Source of the DNA: Chitinophaga sp. YR573
GTDB lineage: Bacteria > Bacteroidota > Bacteroidia > Chitinophagales > Chitinophagaceae
Direction: 5' to 3'
Length of the DNA stretch: 64,000 nucleotides
Assembly (NCBI RefSeq): GCF_900110995.1
Contig: NZ_FOJF01000001.1
Location: 3,632,803 to 3,696,802 of the forward strand
The notes under the pieces were generated by a model. The model did not search any database. It had not been told where the DNA came from and was given only the letters and a program-made list of their open reading frames with translations. Shown here one piece after another: positions 42,989 through 52,141 of this stretch; the stretch's first letter is position 1; each line of letters starts with the position of its first letter. The position numbers were made by a program, and so were the translations under genes.

Positions 42989-43517
42989 GACTAGAATTTT
43001 TTAGTATGAACAGAAAAATTTCACGATCCCACCAAAATCATGTCGGAAATACTTCCGACATTTGATTTAAGAAAGACAGAAACCTGTAACCCGATATAAA
43101 TAATGGTTTCTTTATTTATTGTAAGCCCAACATATCAGCATTATGGATGAATTGATTTTACCCCAATCACTATATTTTACAGACTATAAAACATTAAAGG
43201 TGTTTTAGTATTCATCATATTCCATAGATCGTTAATCTGATCTAACCTTGCTTTTTTGCACTTCATAAAATAAGGAATTGATCTATCGAGATTTAATGGT
43301 AGGTGAATTTGATCAGAGCATGTTTCTTGCAAGACATGTAGGATTCACCTACCCATTCCTTAAACTATTTTACTTTTCCTCTCCTCAGTTTACCAAGATT
43401 ATTTATTGAAATAACGTTGTAATAATGCCGATCCTTATAATGCCTGGTATCGGAATTATTAAAGCAGAGTAGCTATGCAATAGTTGCAATATCAGAAATT
43501 ATAAAGATTGTATTCCA
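42989..43517. other. leader region of the peptide array, with two hairpins
   Basis: 529 bases. ATGTCGGAA/TTCCGACAT (43040-43048 with 43053-43061) followed by TTGATTT is probably the terminator of the AraC gene. A second, larger structure is listed separately at 43298-43353. A 21-codon reading frame at 43143-43208 is not convincing. Confidence 0.45.
43298..43353 (+). promoter_or_regulatory. nested hairpin upstream of the peptide array
   Basis: Outer stem GGTAGGTGAAT/ATTCACCTACC (43298-43308 with 43343-43353, 11 perfect pairs); inner CATGT/ACATG around the palindrome CTTGCAAG (43319-43338). It lies 165 bases before the first peptide gene and may be a terminator-attenuator or an RNA-stability element of the array transcript. 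Confidence 0.45.
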
Positions 43518-43775
43518 ATGAAAAAAGCAAAGACAATATTAGCAATTATATCAGTAGTTGTAGTTGCAAATGGAGTATTCGCATTCAAAATTTCAAGAAT
43601 GCCGATAGTTTGGTATAAGAATGATCCGTCCGGATTAAATTGTACAATTCCAACAACCTTTAAATATACAACGAGCATTGATATCTCGGTTAAAATCTAT
43701 CAGATTGAAACTTTTCTGGATACGTATGCTCATTCAGGATCCTGTACAAGAGCAGTAGGATTTACAACATTGTAA
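43518..43775 (+). CDS. exported small cysteine peptide, paralogue 1
   Basis: 85 aa. Signal segment 'TILAIISVVVVANGVFA' with a likely cut after 'VFA', then the family mark 'FKISRMPIVWYKND', Cys at 'GLNCTIP', 'KYTTS' and Cys at 'SGSCTRA'. The mature part is about 60 residues with two Cys, able to form one disulfide. It lacks the 'YPAL' end of copies 3-5. Resembles the DUF6520-type small exported proteins of Bacteroidota; function unknown. Confidence 0.65.
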   Translation: MKKAKTILAIISVVVVANGVFAFKISRMPIVWYKNDPSGLNCTIPTTFKYTTSIDISVKIYQIETFLDTYAHSGSCTRAVGFTTL

Positions 43776-43796
43776 AACGTGCGTAAATATAATAGC

Positions 43797-44075
43797 ATGC
43801 GAGCAAGAATAATACTAACAGTGATCTTTCTAATTACCTCTACTACAGTAATGGTAGGTATTCGTGGCAGTAGGTCGTACCATATTATGTACAAGGTTGG
43901 ATTCAGTAACATTTGTACTTCTCCAACTATAACACCGTATACTACAAATGTAATTGATGCACTTGATGGCACTCCGATAGTTCAAAATTCATTGTATACG
44001 ACATCAGTATTCAGTACAACATGTCCATATACTATAATTTATCCTGCAGATGCTATTGCATTAACGACCAAGTAA
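43797..44075 (+). CDS. exported small cysteine peptide, paralogue 2
   Basis: 92 aa from the ATG at 43797 (a GTG at 43779 is possible). Hydrophobic N-terminus 'ARIILTVIFLITSTTVMVG', then 'RGSRSYHIMYKVG', 'NICTSPTITPYTTN' and a second Cys at 'STTCPYTIIYPA'. It has the most divergent signal part and an extended C-terminus past the usual 'YPA'. Confidence 0.6.
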   Translation: MRARIILTVIFLITSTTVMVGIRGSRSYHIMYKVGFSNICTSPTITPYTTNVIDALDGTPIVQNSLYTTSVFSTTCPYTIIYPADAIALTTK

Positions 44076-44159
44076 ATGGTTTAAGTAATAATGTTGAGTT
44101 TAATTTAAGACAGGAAATGGGAAAATTATTCATAATTAAATCATCTAAAAAATATAACT

Positions 44160-44414
44160 ATGTTTAAAGCAAAATTTTTTTTGGTAGTCATTTTTTTCTT
44201 TGCAATTCTGGGAGGATTTGCCGCATTTAAAACTTCAAGAATTCTTCATGTATTCTATAAAACAGGTCCTAATGGAGCTTGTACTGTTTCAACTCTTACC
44301 CTCTATACAACTGACCCTGCACTAGCGATTGGTCCACCTATAACAATAACTTTATTTAACCCCTCCTCCCATACTGGAAATTGTTCGACAATTATATTGT
44401 ACCCGGCTCTATAG
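44160..44414 (+). CDS. exported small cysteine peptide, paralogue 3
   Basis: 84 aa. 'FLVVIFFFAILGGFAAFKTS' is the signal peptide and start of the mature part, followed by 'HVFYKTG', Cys at 'GACTVST', 'YTTDPALAIG' and the end 'NCSTIILYPAL'. Closest to paralogue 4; the intergenic spacing of about 115 bases suggests each gene may have its own promoter. Confidence 0.65.
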   Translation: MFKAKFFLVVIFFFAILGGFAAFKTSRILHVFYKTGPNGACTVSTLTLYTTDPALAIGPPITITLFNPSSHTGNCSTIILYPAL

Positions 44415-44530
44415 AGTATCTATCGACAACAATGACACTTGCCAAGTAGTATTCAAAATTCACGATAAGTTCAGACAAGGATAAATGATAGTAAATAAGA
44501 ACATTTTTTGTTTAAACCTAAAAAACACCC

Positions 44531-44785
44531 ATGTCAAAAGCAAAATACTTAGTGATAACAATTTTTTTACTTACAATTCTGGGCGGAGTTATGGCGTTTA
44601 ATACATCAAGATTGAATCATCCATTTTTCAAAAATGACGCTGCTTGTCGTTGTATTGTTCCAGCCGTTGCCACTTATACAACTGATCCAGCCCTTGCAAT
44701 TGGTCAAATAACAACTATATCTAGTTTAAATACTTTTTCACACATCGGATGTTGTACAACGATATTTGTGTACCCTGCTTTATAA
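44531..44785 (+). CDS. exported small cysteine peptide, paralogue 4
   Basis: 84 aa. Same plan: signal 'VITIFLLTILGGVMAF', 'NTSRLNHPFFKND', 'YTTDPALAIGQ', end 'YPAL'. It differs in having extra Cys residues ('ACRCIVP' and 'GCCTTIF'), so it could form two disulfides. Confidence 0.65.
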   Translation: MSKAKYLVITIFLLTILGGVMAFNTSRLNHPFFKNDAACRCIVPAVATYTTDPALAIGQITTISSLNTFSHIGCCTTIFVYPAL

Positions 44786-44948
44786 AGTAGGGGATTGACA
44801 AATGATAAATCATAGTTAAAGATTTAGTAACAAAATATTAAAATAAGTTTCGACGTCGAATAAATGGGGTAGCCGAAAACCATGAGAAAAGAGTAGGCAT
44901 TTTAATTTATTAAAGTTTAGCCTTTTGATTTAGAAAGGCAAGATTACC

Positions 44949-45206
44949 ATGAGAAAAGCTAAAATAGCATTATCAGCAATCGCAATTTTTGCAGTAGTTG
45001 GCGGAGCTTTTGCATTTAAAACATCAAGAGCTGTACATCCATTCTTTAAGCTAGATGCAGCAGGAACCGTATGTACAGTGCCTACAACTGCTTTCTATAC
45101 GTCAGATCCAAACCTGAATATAGGAATAACGACTACACTTTCTACAATTAACACTTTTTCACATACAGGTGTATGTACAGCCACCATTCTGTACCCAGCT
45201 CTGTAA
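44949..45206 (+). CDS. exported small cysteine peptide, paralogue 5
   Basis: 85 aa. Clear signal peptide ('ALSAIAIFAVVGGAFA'), then 'FKTSRAVHPFFKLD', 'VCTVPTTAFYTSDPNLNIG', 'NTFSHTGVCTATILYPAL'. It looks like the best-preserved consensus copy. A 17-base-pair terminator follows. Confidence 0.7.
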   Translation: MRKAKIALSAIAIFAVVGGAFAFKTSRAVHPFFKLDAAGTVCTVPTTAFYTSDPNLNIGITTTLSTINTFSHTGVCTATILYPAL

Positions 45207-45210
45207 CTGC

Positions 45211-45248
45211 AAAAATAAAGGCTAACTAGTTAGTTAGCCTTTATTTTT
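45211..45248. terminator. bidirectional terminator
   Basis: Perfect 17-base stem (45211-45227 with 45232-45248), AGTT loop; the outer part is A5/T5, giving U tails on both strands. It separates the peptide array from the convergent uptake operon. Confidence 0.9.
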
Positions 45249-45268
45249 TATAATGAATTTAAAGAAAC

Positions 45269-47926
45269 TCAATACTCCAAACCTCTTTCATATCTAGCAT
45301 CCTTAGCTTTAATACCATTTTTCATCCAAATTGGACAAGGGCCTTTTTTAAGATAAAAATTAAAGAACTGTAACATTCTTGTGCTAAAATCTTTAACCTG
45401 CTCAGGATCAAATATTCCATGATTACCATCTCCATATTCCAGCAACCAAACTTCCTTCTTTAATCTTCTCATCATCAGATAAAGCTCGCGAGCTTGTTCA
45501 AAAGGGCATGCATCATCAACTGTGGTGTGAAAGAGTAGTAATGGAGTCGAGATTTTGTCAACGCTAAAGATTGGAGAAACTTTTACAAATGCAATAGGAT
45601 CTTCCCAAATTAGTTTATCCATACGCATTTGGCCCCATGTAAATGATGTATAAACTGAGCTAAAGTGGTTGCTTCCATAACTTATCATATCAGTTAGACT
45701 TGATGCAGCACAAATTGCCTTAAAACTATTTGAGTGTGTAAGTATATAATTTGCTTCATATCCACCAAAACTACATCCCTGGAGGCCAATATTATCCGTA
45801 TCAACCCAAGTATAGTTTTTAAAATGCGCTATTGCAGACTCCACAGTTTGAAGTGCATTTTCTCCAGTCTGATTAGGTTTGTAATAAATATCCGGTTTAA
45901 ATAATAAATAACCATTATTAACAATAACTGCAGGATTTACATCACAACCATTGCAAATTGGTTCTGGTGGGATGTATCCATGTAGAGAATTAGATAGTTT
46001 TTCATATATATATACAATCATTGGATACTTTTTTGTTGAATCAAAATTCTCAGGTTTATAGAGAACGCCCTTAACTAATTTTCCATCTGGCAAAGTATAT
46101 GAATGAAGCTCCGTTTTATACCATAGATAATTACGTTCAGGAGCAAGATCTGTAATTTTATTAAAATCAATAAAATTCCTGGTGCTGTAATAATTTGGAA
46201 ACACATCACTACTTTCCCTTTTTACTATATATATATCCTTTTCAGAGGCTTTAACTGGCTTTAAGCCGCCGTTTTCATCAGCCTGATAGAAGGGCAAATA
46301 GTAAATAAAAGGCCCCATCGTTAAAACCTTAGGATTAGTATTATGTTTCAAATCAACACTATAAAATCCATTGTCTTTGTTATTTATATTTAATGCACTT
46401 AGAATAACATTACGATCTTCTATAATGTATCCATTAGTACTTATCATTGTAAAAACAATACTGTCTTTGGCTCCGTATCCACCGGTAATGTTTTGTGGCG
46501 TTCTACTACCTGATAAATCGAACTTCCATATATCGTAAGCGTCATAAATATATACTGATTTAATATCCTTGCTCCATCCTGCAATCCCCCGCTGAAAATC
46601 TGGAAAATAACTAGGCATTTGTGTATTATAAATAAATTTAGAACTACTATTAGTAAGTCTAATTAAACTATCAGTGAAAATCGAGTAAGAGAAATATGCT
46701 AAAGAATCACGATCGTAATAAATAACATACTTCCCATCGGGTGAAAGCCTATAGTCATTAAATGGATTTATTGTTTCAATTTTTGTCAATCTTCTTCTAT
46801 GTCCATCTGTTAAATTTACTAAATACCAATCTTTTTTACAAGCAGGATTCCATGCTATTTCTTGATAATAACAATCTCCAAAACTTTGATTAACAAGTAC
46901 ACTTTTGCCCGCACTTGATACTGGTAAAATATCATTCCATCTATCATTTTTCTCCTGAATCCTTGTAAGGGTATGACGTTGAATGTTTACCGAAGCTCGG
47001 TATTCGTCTGGCTCTATTTGTTCTTTCTGCACTGATTGAATTACTTCATCCTTGTAATTCCAGATAGTTAAGTTTAGTTTGTTAGGCTTACGTTTGGGCT
47101 CATCTCTTCCTATCTCCTTTAATTTAACAATTACATTGTCATCATTTCTAGTAAAAGACATAATACCTGATATTTCATAATCCGGATATCTATTATTACT
47201 TACTGAAAAACTGTCCTTATTGCTGAAATTGAAGAATAAAAAACGTTTTAAAGGGCTTACTAATTCTGATGTTGTAACCAAACATACCATCAGATTGCTT
47301 TTCTTATTGAAAGTTAGAGAGCTCGCTTTTTCACCTGACCAAATTTTTTCCACCTTCATACTGGTCAAGTCCAGTAATGAAAAAAACTGCTTTGCATTCC
47401 CGGATAAGGTATCAGATCCTTGTACCAATAATTTTTTCCCTTCATCGACAAAATAATAATCGATAATGTTAAATAAAGTAGCATTCCCTCTCCCGCCAAT
47501 TAAAGAAAGACTATTGCCTTTTAAACTTGCAATCCAGGTTTTGCCATTGTGTTCTGATACCTTGAAGGATGTATTCCCTAAATAGTATTCTTCTGATTTA
47601 CCAAGCTCAATCACGCCTAACGAGTCATTCCCCTTCAGGAAAACTGCTTTGCTATTGGTTATCTCGGCTTCATAAAAATGGAAATCCAGGCTAACTATTG
47701 ATTTTTCCCAGCTAGATGTAAGCGACTTAATAATTAAGGTGCTCATATTGACAGGATAATTATGTATTTCATACATAATATAATTCCCATTCGGTGATAT
47801 TTTAGGAGGTCTTAGATCTGGCCAATTGTAATAAGCGGAATCAATGGCCCTCTTTTGGCTAAATACAGTTAGATTAAAAATTGTAAAAATGATTAACAAC
47901 GTATTTCTAAAGAACGTAACTTTCAT
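45269..47926 (-). CDS. secreted S9 (prolyl oligopeptidase/DPP-type) peptidase
   Basis: 885 aa from the ATG at 47926, which gives a proper signal peptide ('LLIIFTIFNLTVFSQ'). A long beta-propeller-like part is followed by an alpha/beta-hydrolase domain with Ser719 in 'QGCSFGGYEAN', Asp near 804 in 'HTTVDDACPF' and His836 in 'GDGNHGIF'. It should cut short peptides, often after Pro or Ala, in the periplasm or at the surface. Last gene of the SusC-SusD-GH2-peptidase operon. Confidence 0.88.
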   Translation of the reverse strand: MKVTFFRNTLLIIFTIFNLTVFSQKRAIDSAYYNWPDLRPPKISPNGNYIMYEIHNYPVNMSTLIIKSLTSSWEKSIVSLDFHFYEAEITNSKAVFLKGNDSLGVIELGKSEEYYLGNTSFKVSEHNGKTWIASLKGNSLSLIGGRGNATLFNIIDYYFVDEGKKLLVQGSDTLSGNAKQFFSLLDLTSMKVEKIWSGEKASSLTFNKKSNLMVCLVTTSELVSPLKRFLFFNFSNKDSFSVSNNRYPDYEISGIMSFTRNDDNVIVKLKEIGRDEPKRKPNKLNLTIWNYKDEVIQSVQKEQIEPDEYRASVNIQRHTLTRIQEKNDRWNDILPVSSAGKSVLVNQSFGDCYYQEIAWNPACKKDWYLVNLTDGHRRRLTKIETINPFNDYRLSPDGKYVIYYDRDSLAYFSYSIFTDSLIRLTNSSSKFIYNTQMPSYFPDFQRGIAGWSKDIKSVYIYDAYDIWKFDLSGSRTPQNITGGYGAKDSIVFTMISTNGYIIEDRNVILSALNINNKDNGFYSVDLKHNTNPKVLTMGPFIYYLPFYQADENGGLKPVKASEKDIYIVKRESSDVFPNYYSTRNFIDFNKITDLAPERNYLWYKTELHSYTLPDGKLVKGVLYKPENFDSTKKYPMIVYIYEKLSNSLHGYIPPEPICNGCDVNPAVIVNNGYLLFKPDIYYKPNQTGENALQTVESAIAHFKNYTWVDTDNIGLQGCSFGGYEANYILTHSNSFKAICAASSLTDMISYGSNHFSSVYTSFTWGQMRMDKLIWEDPIAFVKVSPIFSVDKISTPLLLFHTTVDDACPFEQARELYLMMRRLKKEVWLLEYGDGNHGIFDPEQVKDFSTRMLQFFNFYLKKGPCPIWMKNGIKAKDARYERGLEY

Positions 47927-48006
47927 ATTGATCTTTAATGTAAAATATTTAAACATGAAATTATGCTATATGGACTGACGTAGGTTATCAGTTTGACAAA
48001 AGATTA

Positions 48007-50658
48007 TTACTTCCAAGGAATTTCATTATTCAACATTTTTTGATATACCTTCTGTGTCGATTCATGAAACGGGGGATCATTTTTTGAAAGTTCCAGCGCT
48101 TTCGCCTCCCACAATAATGCCTCTCTCTTATTCCCAGATTTATACAGGAGATTGGCATAAGTGTCAAATGAATAAGGATCATTTTGATCAAAATTATCAA
48201 TGCTGTAACGCATTGCAGCAATCGCTGTATTTATGACACTTGTATCTATAACATTCTCGACAACAGGCCAGCTCATATTATTAATGTGCAGAGAATTCCG
48301 CCCCGTTATAATCGCCTTGTCAAAATATAACTTATAGTATTTACCGAAATTAGTCCAGTCTTGCTTATCTAAATAGTAGAGTACATTTGTAAGCCATAAT
48401 CTTTCTTGACCTAACGCTCCATATTTAGCAGTAAGATCCGTTTCAAGCTCAGGCAAATTGACATGCTGCAGATTTAATGCAGGGGCAATGTCACTATTGT
48501 AGATACATGTCATTATAGAACGCTCTGCAACATTTCCTCCCAGAATAGAATCAATAATACCTATATTATTTTTCATTATTTGAAATCCACTACCCGAGAC
48601 ATTGAAGGTCATCTTTCGGATAAATTTTAGATTTATTTCAGCAAATGGACTTCTGAGTTTACTTATATACAAATCTGATACAGATGTAGCAAGCGAAGAA
48701 TCTTTATTTTCAAGCGCCATTATAGCAAGCTGTCTTAGAAATGCAGAGTCCTTCTTTCCATCTAAAAAAAACTTTTTCCTTTCCCCGAAAGAAAGGATTG
48801 TATTACTGGCAATCTCAACGTTTAATTGAAAAGCGGGTGTTTTTTTAGACGACAGTAATTTGGAATTAATTTCATGATATACAAACAGTGGCAGCTTAGC
48901 AATCTTGCGATCATAAGTTATTAACCCATTCTGCTCTGTTTCCACATCAAATGGTTGGGTATAGATCGAGGCACTAACCCCACCTTTTTCTAATGCTACC
49001 AATGAATCAATCATTTCTGAATACTGTTTCTTTAGCATCAGCGGTGAAACCAAGCCATCATAACCCCACCCTGCGGCAAGATCATCCCATAAATGTCCCT
49101 CGATAGGAACTCCTATCCCACCAAATTCTCCAACTACCTGCGCTTTACCTGGCTGTAACACAGGGTTTCTTGGATATGGGTATGAATGAACATCAGTCAT
49201 GTCCGAGGATTGATACGGCGAGTCTGATGGCTGGTGTAATTGATTGTTTACATATAATAGCTCCCCCGAGTGACCATTTACTAACCTGGAAGGATCTGTT
49301 ACTTTCACCAGCTCAGTGATCCGTTTTTGATCATATTGTCCCCACCGCTCATTGAAAACAACCCAGGTAGTGATACTTGGATTATTGTGTAACTGATCCA
49401 TGGTCTCAAGCAATTCTCTTTCATATTCAGGTTTGGAACCCTCTGGAAGACTTTGGTTTGGATTAACGAAATCCTGCCATACCATCAGACCAAGCTTATC
49501 AGCGTAGTAATACCAACGAGCAGGCTCAATTTTTATATGTTTGCGTACGGTATTAAATCCCATGGCTTTTATAGCCTTCAAATCAAATGATAGAGCGTCA
49601 TCGGTTGGGGCTGTATATAATCCATCAGGCCAAAATCCCTGGTCCAGTGTTCCTAAATTGTAGACATATTTATTATTCAAGAGTATTCGGCTCTTCCCAT
49701 CCGCTGACTTCCCTATCGATATCTTACGCATACCAAAATAGCTTTTCACTTCATCTACCATCTTGCCATCTTTGACCAATCTAATGTTAACATCATATAG
49801 ATATGGGTCATTTGGAGACCATAGATGAGCATTATTTACAGGCACTACAATTTTTGTATCAACGTTTCCCTTAATAGTCGTTCCATTTGGTGAAATGATC
49901 TCAACTATACCTGTATATTTACTATCAGAGGAATGAACTTCGACAAGAAGTTGGCTTTTGTCAACATCAGGTGTTAATTTGAAATTCTTTATATAATTGT
50001 TAGGAACAGATTCCAACCATACTGTCTGCCATATTCCAGATGAGGGCGTATAATAGATATTGCCAGGATTTAATACCTGTTTGCCATGTGGTCCTATACC
50101 CTTATCTGTTGGATCATATACTTTGACAAGTATTGTATTTTTCCCATCAATTAACTTATCTGTTATATCAAAAGTAAATTCGGTATATCCGCCAGTATGT
50201 ACTCCAACTTCTTTATCGTTGATATATACAGTTGCTTTCCAATCAACAGCACCAAAATGGAGTAAAATTTTCTGATTCGACTTGATCTTTGGTTTATCAA
50301 ACGTTCTTTTATACCAGAGTAGTTGATCAGGCATCAATCTTTTCTTCACCCCTGACAGTGCTGACTCAATAGGATATGGTACCAGTATAGAACCCTCAAA
50401 GGCCGTTGGGATATTTGATTCTTGGTCTGTTATCTTATACTGCCAAAGTCCATTTAAGTTCAGCCAATAGTTCTTTCTGATCATTTGAGGTCTGGGGTAC
50501 TCCTTCAACGGATGATCCGGACTAACTGAATCCGCCCACCGTGTAGATATGCCTATCGGTTGCATCTTCCAACTTATCTTATTTTGAGCATTAACTTGAT
50601 AAACGCCGATAAAAAATATTGAAATAATAAAGGCAATTGCTTGAATAAAAAATCGCAT
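48007..50658 (-). CDS. GH2 glycoside hydrolase fused to a TPR-like domain
   Basis: 883 aa with signal peptide ('GVYQVNAQ'). Residues about 60-600 are a GH2 enzyme of the beta-galactosidase/mannosidase/glucuronidase type: sugar-binding jelly roll, Ig-like part and TIM barrel with acid/base Glu437 ('VVFNERWGQ') and nucleophile Glu511 ('VVGEFGGIG'). Residues about 610-883 are an all-helical domain ending 'YSFDTYANLLYKSGNKREAL', which resembles the TPR-like region usually found in Bacteroidota TlpA/thioredoxin-like proteins. The substrate sugar cannot be read. Confidence 0.85.
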   Translation of the reverse strand: MRFFIQAIAFIISIFFIGVYQVNAQNKISWKMQPIGISTRWADSVSPDHPLKEYPRPQMIRKNYWLNLNGLWQYKITDQESNIPTAFEGSILVPYPIESALSGVKKRLMPDQLLWYKRTFDKPKIKSNQKILLHFGAVDWKATVYINDKEVGVHTGGYTEFTFDITDKLIDGKNTILVKVYDPTDKGIGPHGKQVLNPGNIYYTPSSGIWQTVWLESVPNNYIKNFKLTPDVDKSQLLVEVHSSDSKYTGIVEIISPNGTTIKGNVDTKIVVPVNNAHLWSPNDPYLYDVNIRLVKDGKMVDEVKSYFGMRKISIGKSADGKSRILLNNKYVYNLGTLDQGFWPDGLYTAPTDDALSFDLKAIKAMGFNTVRKHIKIEPARWYYYADKLGLMVWQDFVNPNQSLPEGSKPEYERELLETMDQLHNNPSITTWVVFNERWGQYDQKRITELVKVTDPSRLVNGHSGELLYVNNQLHQPSDSPYQSSDMTDVHSYPYPRNPVLQPGKAQVVGEFGGIGVPIEGHLWDDLAAGWGYDGLVSPLMLKKQYSEMIDSLVALEKGGVSASIYTQPFDVETEQNGLITYDRKIAKLPLFVYHEINSKLLSSKKTPAFQLNVEIASNTILSFGERKKFFLDGKKDSAFLRQLAIMALENKDSSLATSVSDLYISKLRSPFAEINLKFIRKMTFNVSGSGFQIMKNNIGIIDSILGGNVAERSIMTCIYNSDIAPALNLQHVNLPELETDLTAKYGALGQERLWLTNVLYYLDKQDWTNFGKYYKLYFDKAIITGRNSLHINNMSWPVVENVIDTSVINTAIAAMRYSIDNFDQNDPYSFDTYANLLYKSGNKREALLWEAKALELSKNDPPFHESTQKVYQKMLNNEIPWK

Positions 50659-50689
50659 GATTAATATAATGTTTGATAAATTGTATGTT

Positions 50690-52129
50690 TTAGTACCCCG
50701 GATTTTGTTTTCCTGATAGACTCGTATTTTTTGCTATTTCTGAGGCCGGAATTGGATAGAGCTGATCAGTACTTTGCCAAGATGCTCCTTTCTCGGGTTG
50801 AAGAACATTATCAGCATGATTTAATCTTTTCAGATCAAACCATCTGTGACCATATTCTGTAAAAAGCTCAACTTGCCTTTCATGAACAATTTTGGACATC
50901 AATTCAGCCTTGTCATTGTTATTAATCAAAGGTGCTAGACCTGCTCTAACACGAATAACATTAAGATCAGTTATAGCTTCAGGTAGATTCTCCAGTTGGG
51001 TTCTCGCTTCTGCTCGTATCAAATATTGTTCAGCGAGTCTTAATACCACTGTCCTTTCTGTTACCTCAGATCCTACATCATTTACTTTGTACTTATCCGG
51101 ATAGTAATATTTAACGCCACCAGCTTCGACAAACGCCACCCAATTCTGAAAGCGCTGATCTCCACTTTCAAATGCATCTACCAAGTAGCTATTTAAATAT
51201 ACCTTATTAGAGAAATTATTGGGACCATCTGCAGGCAAGATGAAGAGATAGGCATCAGATGTATTGGTAACAGAACTACTCACAGATTGCAATTGCCAGA
51301 TCGATTCTTTGCTATTAGCTAAAAAGACATTGTTTAAGGAAACCGTATCGTATAATGCGGTGTTTGCAATTACTTGGGACGATTCATTTTCGGCGTTTAC
51401 CCAATCCTTTGTATATAGATAACACCTAGCAAGTAATGCTTTGGCAGCCCATTTGTTAGGAACTATACGCTCCGTTGAAGAATTTAATAATGTTCCGTCT
51501 AAATATCCATCATAAAGCAAACTATCAGCATCTTTCAAATCTAAAATGATCTGCTCGTAGACAGTATTTTGGGATGCCCTGGCTATTGAAGCGTTTTTCT
51601 TATAATCTGTTGTAAGTACTAATGGAACATCTCCGTATAGATTAACAAGATTAAAGTAATAGAACGCTCTAAGAAATTTACACTGTCCAACTAGTTGTTC
51701 TTTTACCGTTGGCGTCAACTCGCTGGTAGCGTCAAGTCCATCCAAAGCACTATTAATGGTATAAATAAGAGAAGAATAGGTATTAGTCCAGTAATCTGGT
51801 CCTAAATTTTGACTTGCACTCAATGAGTTTTTATAATATGCTGTAAGGATTGGGTCATCAGCTCCGCTAAAGACTGATAAATCATCTGCAGAGAGTGAAG
51901 CATAAAGAGATAGCGAAGTTACACCTGAATTTATTCCTTGCTGGCTCATTACAACATACAGATTATTTACGGCTGCAATAGCAGTTGCATCACTTTTAAA
52001 AACTAAACTTGAATTTGTACTCGTAATGGGAGGATTTACCTCTACATATTTAGTGCACCCAAAAAGGAATAACACTATTGTGATTAAAAGTAAATATCGG
52101 AAGGATAAGATTTTATGAGATAATTCCAT
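50690..52129 (-). CDS. SusD-like/RagB outer-membrane lipoprotein
   Basis: 479 aa. Lipobox 'FLFGC' (Cys25), then the helical TPR-rich SusD fold: 'LVGQCKFLRAFYYFNLVNLY' and 'YGDVPLVL', and the C-terminal 'RQVELFTEYGHRWFDLKRLN'. It sits on the SusC channel at the cell surface and binds the substrate. 12 bases after SusC; translationally close-coupled. Confidence 0.93.
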   Translation of the reverse strand: MELSHKILSFRYLLLITIVLFLFGCTKYVEVNPPITSTNSSLVFKSDATAIAAVNNLYVVMSQQGINSGVTSLSLYASLSADDLSVFSGADDPILTAYYKNSLSASQNLGPDYWTNTYSSLIYTINSALDGLDATSELTPTVKEQLVGQCKFLRAFYYFNLVNLYGDVPLVLTTDYKKNASIARASQNTVYEQIILDLKDADSLLYDGYLDGTLLNSSTERIVPNKWAAKALLARCYLYTKDWVNAENESSQVIANTALYDTVSLNNVFLANSKESIWQLQSVSSSVTNTSDAYLFILPADGPNNFSNKVYLNSYLVDAFESGDQRFQNWVAFVEAGGVKYYYPDKYKVNDVGSEVTERTVVLRLAEQYLIRAEARTQLENLPEAITDLNVIRVRAGLAPLINNNDKAELMSKIVHERQVELFTEYGHRWFDLKRLNHADNVLQPEKGASWQSTDQLYPIPASEIAKNTSLSGKQNPGY

Positions 52130-52141
52130 TTCTTAAATTTT

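Noticed and set aside
43143..43208. 21-codon micro-ORF before the peptide array
   Set aside because: No start context, family or conservation can be shown; such frames are expected by chance.
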